The translations under genes were made by a program, and so were the position numbers. Shown one piece after another: positions 60,069-64,000 of a stretch of DNA of 64,000 bases. Under the pieces are notes generated by a model. It had not been told where the DNA came from. It ran no database searches and saw only the letters and a program-made list of their open reading frames with translations. Source of the DNA: an uncultured candidate division WPS-2 bacterium. Its GTDB lineage: Bacteria > Vulcanimicrobiota > Vulcanimicrobiia > Vulcanimicrobiales > Vulcanimicrobiaceae. Numbering within the stretch: position 1 is the first letter of the stretch; each line of letters opens with the position of its first letter. The stretch covers positions 124,001-188,000 of the forward strand of contig CALEYW010000097.1 of assembly GCA_937927945.1 (NCBI GenBank). Reading direction: 5' to 3'.

Positions 60069-60563
60069 TTGACGGCCTGGTATGGTGATCCCGGTGCAAC
60101 GTACGTGTACTCCGGTATCCGAAACGATCCGTTTCCCTGGACCCATGTGCTCGATGGTCTGCGCCGCGCGCTGGAAACGAGTCACGGAATTTCCTTCAAT
60201 AGCGTGCTGTTGAACCGCTATCGAAGCGGCAAGGACAGCCTCAGTTGGCACGCCGACGACGAGCGTGAACTCGGTCGCGAGCCGGTCATTGCGTCCCTGA
60301 GCCTCGGCGCTGCAAGACTCTTTCAATTGCAGCATCGTGTCACCGGAGAAGTCGTCTCGGTGAATCTCGAGCACGGGAGTCTACTCGTCATGTCGGGTGT
60401 TACCCAGCAGTGTTGGAAGCACCAAGTGCCCAGGGAGAGGGATGCGTCGGGTGAGCGAATCAACCTCACGTTTCGCGTGATCGATGCGAGCGCAAACGAT
60501 CGAGATCTTGTACGAGAGAACCCTCGCGCACGTCATTCGCGGAAAGAGTTTTTCCGCCGCTGA
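60069..60563 (+). CDS. AlkB-like 2OG-Fe(II) oxygenase, N-terminally shortened
   Basis: AlkB proteins remove alkyl lesions from DNA by oxidative demethylation. The visible core is complete: LTAWYGDPGATYVYSGI, the iron ligands in SWHADDE (HxD) and the distal His in CWKHQVPRE, and the 2-oxoglutarate arginines in RINLTFRVI. In relatives about 60 residues precede the (I)PRLTAWYGD motif. Here the frame upstream (IPIPRLT) runs straight into the end of minE, and the only standard start is the TTG at 60069. The gene has probably lost its 5' end. Codon use is less GC-rich than that of its neighbours. Confidence 0.7.
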   Translation: MTAWYGDPGATYVYSGIRNDPFPWTHVLDGLRRALETSHGISFNSVLLNRYRSGKDSLSWHADDERELGREPVIASLSLGAARLFQLQHRVTGEVVSVNLEHGSLLVMSGVTQQCWKHQVPRERDASGERINLTFRVIDASANDRDLVRENPRARHSRKEFFRR

Positions 60564-61214
60564 ACCGTATCTGAGCCGGATCGGGCAGCGGCTGGAAGAG
60601 TTGCGGGCGGCATACCGCGCTCCCAATGTTGAACTCGATTATGGCGATCCAGAACTCGTTGACGCCTACTTACTCGGATATTATCCGCATTACGTCCACA
60701 CGGCCGCCGAAGCGTTCGATGCGATTCCATGCGATACGCTGCGAGCTTCATCAGCGTTCGGTTTGCGGGTCCTGTTCATTGGGGGTGGACCGCTGCCGGA
60801 ACTCGTAGCGCTGGTGGATCGAATGCGGACGTGCGGTGTGGGCGTTCATCTCATCGTCATCCAGAATTGTCTGAACGAAGTAGCCCGGACCCTGGACGTG
60901 GTAGGGCACGATTCACTGCTTCGGGGTGTCCTCGCTCCGGGCGGTTCATCGGGATTTCCGATCTTACCGAATATCCTGTCATTTGCGAAGCCGTCGCCCG
61001 GTACGAAGCGCTGTTCGAGCGGGGTGGTTTGGTTCCAATTCGACGTTTTGACCCCGGGGCGCAACCGCAGCTCTCGGCTTTCCATCGACCGCCGCCTCGG
61101 GTTTTCTACGGCTTCTTCGGCGCGATACGAAATGGAGACTCGTATACCGTCCCTAGACAACCGAAGAAATGGTTGCGGTTTTCGGTTTCCGTTTGGCGGA
61201 GTCCACCTGCTTGA
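60484..61214 (+). pseudogene. Frameshifted gene, possible SAM-dependent methyltransferase
   Basis: Two frames carry parts of one protein. The first (from 60484) reads as a real N-terminus: TIEILYERTLAHVIRGKSFS, AYLLGYYPHYVHTAAEAFD and LRVLFIGGGPLPELVALVDR, like the SAM-binding glycine loop of a class I methyltransferase. After about 60890 that frame turns into Arg/Ser-rich noise, while a different frame (ending at 61214) reads FIGISDLTEYPVICEAVARYEALFE, GGLVPIRRFDPGAQPQLS and RVFYGFFGAIRNGDSYTVPR. One or more indels between about 60850 and 60950 explain this. Codon use is lower in GC. A sequencing error cannot be excluded. Confidence 0.65.
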
Positions 61215-61250
61215 CCGCCGCAGGCTCCACGGACCGTTCAGTTCGTCCGC

Positions 61251-61619
61251 TTAAGAGAACGGTGTTGGGACGAAGGCGAACGCCGACGAGGCGGCTTGCG
61301 GGTGCGCCCGGCGCTCCATGACCCGCAGATGAAGCACTCGCCAAGGCCGGCGCCGGGTGTCGGCCTGAGCCTCGACCAGCATGCCGGGGCGAACGAGCCG
61401 CAGGGCCGGGCCGCCCACTAGACATTCTTCGACGGCGCGCCCGGACGTTTCGGTCGGACCGCGTGCGATGCGCATGCGTCCTCGATGAGGGTCGACCGAA
61501 AGCACGTGACCGGCGAACCAGACGTCGTAGCCAGGTTCGTTTGCACGGCATGGCGACGCGACGAGCGTCGCGACGACGCTGCTAGTGACGAGAAAGGTTC
61601 GCAGCCCGCCATGCCTCAT
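61251..61619 (-). CDS. Small secreted protein of unknown function
   Basis: The 122-residue product has a signal peptide (FLVTSSVVATLVASPCRANE) and a mature part of about 95 residues with beta-strand character (YDVWFAGHVLSVDPHRGRMRIARGP, LRPGM... style turns and RPWRVLHLRVMERR). It may form a small OB-like barrel. No family is recognised. It lies 1 base downstream of the LCP gene on the same strand, so they are probably cotranscribed. Confidence 0.55.
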   Translation of the reverse strand: MRHGGLRTFLVTSSVVATLVASPCRANEPGYDVWFAGHVLSVDPHRGRMRIARGPTETSGRAVEECLVGGPALRLVRPGMLVEAQADTRRRPWRVLHLRVMERRAHPQAASSAFAFVPTPFS

Positions 61620-61620
61620 G

Positions 61621-62931
61621 CTAGTGATTTGTACCCACGATATCCCGGCCCAGGACGATCGTCATCTCCGGGCCGTTCTGCCCTCCTGGCCGCATGGCTA
61701 CCGGTACGATCGTCGCGGTCGGTGCGAGCGCCTGCTGCACGAGGTGCGACACCGCGACCGCCGAGGGGCCGCTTTCTATTCGCGTGACGGCGAGATCATC
61801 CGTCGTCGCATTGCGAACTTCCGAGACGTTGAAGCCCTTGCGCCGGAGATCGCCGGCGACTCTCTTGGCGAGTCCCGCAACGGTGGTGCCGTTCTCGACG
61901 CGGATGCGCACGGCGTTTGCGGGTGTGTTCGGTGCGGTCGCCGCGACGTCGACGGCCGCCGGTTCTCGGAGCAGCGTGGCGACCAGCCGCTGCTTCGCCG
62001 ATTCGTCCGCGATGATGGAGTCGCCGTAGTCGGGAAGAATGACGGTCCCGACATACGGCACTTGGGCGGTATGGATATCGCGCGGCGTGAGGTGGGAAAG
62101 GGCGACGACGGCCGAGAGCTGCTCCTGCGTCGTGAAGTCCGTTTCGACGTCCTTGCGAACGACGTCGAGCAGCGCCCGCGCATGCGTGAGCGTGTTGAGC
62201 TGATTGTGGGTGATCCGCTCGATGATCGCGCGGACGACTTGCTGTTGGCGCATGATGCGGCACGGATCGCTGCACCAGTCGTGCCGGAACCGAGCGTACC
62301 CGACGGCGTGCTCCCCGTCGAGATGCTGCAAGCCCGGTTTGAGGTGAACGTGCAAGTGGCCCCAGCTGTCGTCGTAGTCGACCGGTCCGTTCGGGCCGGT
62401 CCCTTTCAGCGCGTCGGAGTTCTTCACGGCGACGTCGATGCCGCCGATCGCGTTGATGACGTCCTTCGACGTGTTGATTCGCATCACGACGTAACGGTCG
62501 AAGCCGGGGATCCCGAGCCAGTCGGCGATGACGGCCTTCGACTCCTTGATGCCGCCGTCGGACTGCGCCTGGTTGATCTTCGCCTTCTGGCCGTTGGGCA
62601 TCGTCGCGACCATGTCGCGCGGCACCGACAACTCGTTCACGCGATGATTCTTGAAGTCGAGGTTCAGCGCCATGATGACGTCGCTGCGGGACCACTTCGA
62701 CGTCTCTTGATCGAGCTTGTCGTAATCGTAGTCGAGCCCGATGAGGAGCACGCTGAGATGGTCTTTGCCGAAGAGCTTGGCCGGCTCCGGAACGAAGATG
62801 TGCTCGACGACGGAGACGACCCTCGTCACGGGAGGGGATTGCCGAAAGATCGTCGCTCCGAGCACCACCGACGTAGCGACGAGTCCGGCGGCCGCCGCGA
62901 TCACCGTGAGAGGCGCTGCGAGCTTTCGCAT
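61621..62931 (-). CDS. LytR-CpsA-Psr (LCP) family protein with LytR_C domain
   Basis: LCP enzymes attach glycopolymers to peptidoglycan. The 436-residue protein has an N-terminal membrane helix (LTVIAAAAGLVATSVVLGATI) and the LCP core: SVLLIGLDYDY, WSRSDVIMALNLDFKNHRV (RxD), ELSVPRDM, GGIDVAVKNSD, LDGEHAVGYARFRHDW and CRIMRQQQVVRAI. A C-terminal LytR_C domain follows from about 325 (IRVENGTTVAGLAKRVAGDLRRKGF). In a diderm with SLH porins, a plausible job is attaching a wall polymer that SLH domains bind. Confidence 0.9.
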   Translation of the reverse strand: MRKLAAPLTVIAAAAGLVATSVVLGATIFRQSPPVTRVVSVVEHIFVPEPAKLFGKDHLSVLLIGLDYDYDKLDQETSKWSRSDVIMALNLDFKNHRVNELSVPRDMVATMPNGQKAKINQAQSDGGIKESKAVIADWLGIPGFDRYVVMRINTSKDVINAIGGIDVAVKNSDALKGTGPNGPVDYDDSWGHLHVHLKPGLQHLDGEHAVGYARFRHDWCSDPCRIMRQQQVVRAIIERITHNQLNTLTHARALLDVVRKDVETDFTTQEQLSAVVALSHLTPRDIHTAQVPYVGTVILPDYGDSIIADESAKQRLVATLLREPAAVDVAATAPNTPANAVRIRVENGTTVAGLAKRVAGDLRRKGFNVSEVRNATTDDLAVTRIESGPSAVAVSHLVQQALAPTATIVPVAMRPGGQNGPEMTIVLGRDIVGTNH

Positions 62932-63066
62932 GAGAGCGCGTTCGCTGCCCGGGCGAAGAGGCCTCGACCGGCCCGTTACCCCGTCGCGCTGACTGACCAG
63001 GCACGGCGGGGAAATCCGAGCGGACGCGAGGCGGCTGCCGTGCGTTCCCGGAAGAGACGCAGGCGG

Positions 63067-64000
63067 TGGAACGTCCCTGGTATACGCGCTTCAATTGGCC
63101 GTTGGCGATCGCCCCGATCTTGACGACGATCCTGGGGATCGTGTTCATTCGGTCGGCGACGCTGCACGATCGGTCGGCGGCGAACGAGTGGCGCAGCCAG
63201 CTCCTCTACGCGGTCGTCGGGATCGCGCTGATGATCGGCGTCGCGTTCGTCGACTATCGCGTGTGGCGCAAGTGGGCCCTCCCGATGTACGTCGTGACGC
63301 TGGGATTGCTCGCGTTCATCACGTTCAAGGGCCACGAGGCGCTCGGCGCGGCGCGCTGGATCAAGATCGGTTCGTTCACGTTCCAACCGTCGGAGCCGGC
63401 GAAAGTCGTGCTGGCGATCGCGATCGCCGCCCTGCTCTGCCGCGGCAGCTACAAGCGCATCGGGGAACTGTGGCTTCCGCTGCTCGCCGTCGCGGTTCCG
63501 GCGGTGCTGATTCTCAAGCAGCCCGATCTCGGGACGACGCTCGTCATCGGTGCGATTCTCACCGCGGAACTCTTTTTCGGCTTGCCGAACCTGGTCGATT
63601 TCGGACTCTACGTCGGCGGCGTCGCGGCCGCGGCGGCGTACGTCTTCACCAGCGACCACATGCTCAAGCCGTTCCAGCGCGCGCGGCTGGTCGTCTTTCT
63701 CGATCCGAAGGTCGATCCGCAAGGCGTCGGCTACAACCTCAACCAGTCGAAGATCGCCGTCGGCAGCGGCGAGTGGTTCGGCAAGGGACTCTTCCACGGC
63801 ACCCAGACGCAGCTTGCGTTCGTCCCGGAGAACTCGCGCGACTTCATCTTCACCGCGCTCGGTGAGGAGGCCGGCTTCCTGGGCGCGCTGCTGCTGATCG
63901 CGCTGTACGTCGTGACGATCGGCTTCGCGCTGCGCGCCGTCTTCGCGGCGAAGGATCGGTTCGGCGTGCTGCTCGCGGTGGGGCTCGTGACGCTGCTCGC
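63067..64000 (+). CDS. rodA: Rod shape-determining protein RodA, partial (cut by window edge)
   Basis: RodA is the SEDS peptidoglycan glycosyltransferase of the elongasome. From GTG 63067 about 311 residues are visible: VERPWYTRFNWPLAIAPILT, helices such as IALMIGVAFVDYRVW, ARWIKIGSFTFQPSEPAKVVL, the SEDS motif LILKQPDLGTTLVI and AFVPENSRDFIFTALGEEAGFLG. These place it with RodA/FtsW; the Q-P-S-E-P-A-K and KQPDLGT strings favour RodA. It continues past the right edge. Confidence 0.92.

Noticed and set aside
1..64000. CRISPR arrays, tRNA or rRNA genes, insertion sequences, prophage
   Set aside because: No regularly spaced repeats, T-loop motifs in tRNA-like context, rRNA segments, transposase or phage proteins were seen on either strand.

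Overview
The window is a high-GC bacterial chromosome segment around the replication origin. Gene order yidC-yidD-rnpA-rpmH / dnaA-dnaN-recF-dciA-gyrB is the classic origin neighbourhood. The cell is a diderm: it encodes TamB, BamA, Skp/OmpH-like chaperones, an almost complete early lipid A pathway (LpxD, LpxC, FabZ, LpxA, LpxB), Lpt export genes and an SLH-domain OmpM/Som-type porin. The SLH porin, a single LptF/G-type permease, a second LpxB-like protein and the DUF3084-YqgF pair are traits of Terrabacteria diderms (Cyanobacteria, Deinococcota, Eremiobacterota). My best guess is Candidatus Eremiobacterota/Vulcanimicrobiota (WPS-2); this is inference from gene content and GC-rich codon use, with no rRNA gene in the window to confirm it. 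No tRNA, rRNA, CRISPR array, phage or insertion sequence was seen.

Layout. 1-8.3 kb: origin region, with DnaA-box-like sites between rpmH and dnaA and a hairpin terminator after dnaA. 8.3-29.9 kb: a long, tightly overlapped outer-membrane cluster (tamB, bamA, three OmpH-like genes, lpxD-lpxC-fabZ-lpxA-lpxB, an LpxH-like phosphoesterase, a second lpxB-like gene, an O-antigen ligase, lptC/A-like, lptB, lptF, DUF3084, yqgF). 30-36.4 kb: SLH porin with a strong terminator, a TPR protein, a glycosyltransferase and a CpaC-like secreted protein. 36.4-41 kb: recQ and dnaX-ybaB-recR. 41-49.4 kb: a MOSC protein and a MoxR/DUF58/DUF4129/DUF4350/SpoIIM/RDD membrane cluster. 49.4-53.7 kb: sulfate assimilation operon (cysH-tauE-cysD-cysNC) on the minus strand. 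53.7-56.8 kb: DUF697 protein and M48 metalloprotease. 57-60 kb: minC-minD-minD-minE. 60-61.2 kb: a degraded patch with an N-terminally shortened AlkB-like gene and a frameshifted gene. 61.2-64 kb: small secreted protein, LCP protein and the start of rodA.

The most notable observations are these. A 22-codon Cys-rich leader peptide followed by a terminator hairpin lies in front of cysH, which reads as a cysteine attenuator. A conserved ~57-bp two-hairpin element occurs twice, each time ending exactly at the start codon (GTG of minD, probable CTG of the RDD gene) and carrying the Shine-Dalgarno sequence inside its second hairpin. Two different MinD proteins lie in tandem between minC and a C-terminally extended minE. 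A calcineurin-like phosphoesterase with an LpxH-like GNR motif sits beside lpxB and may fill the LpxH step. recR seems to lack a canonical start codon.
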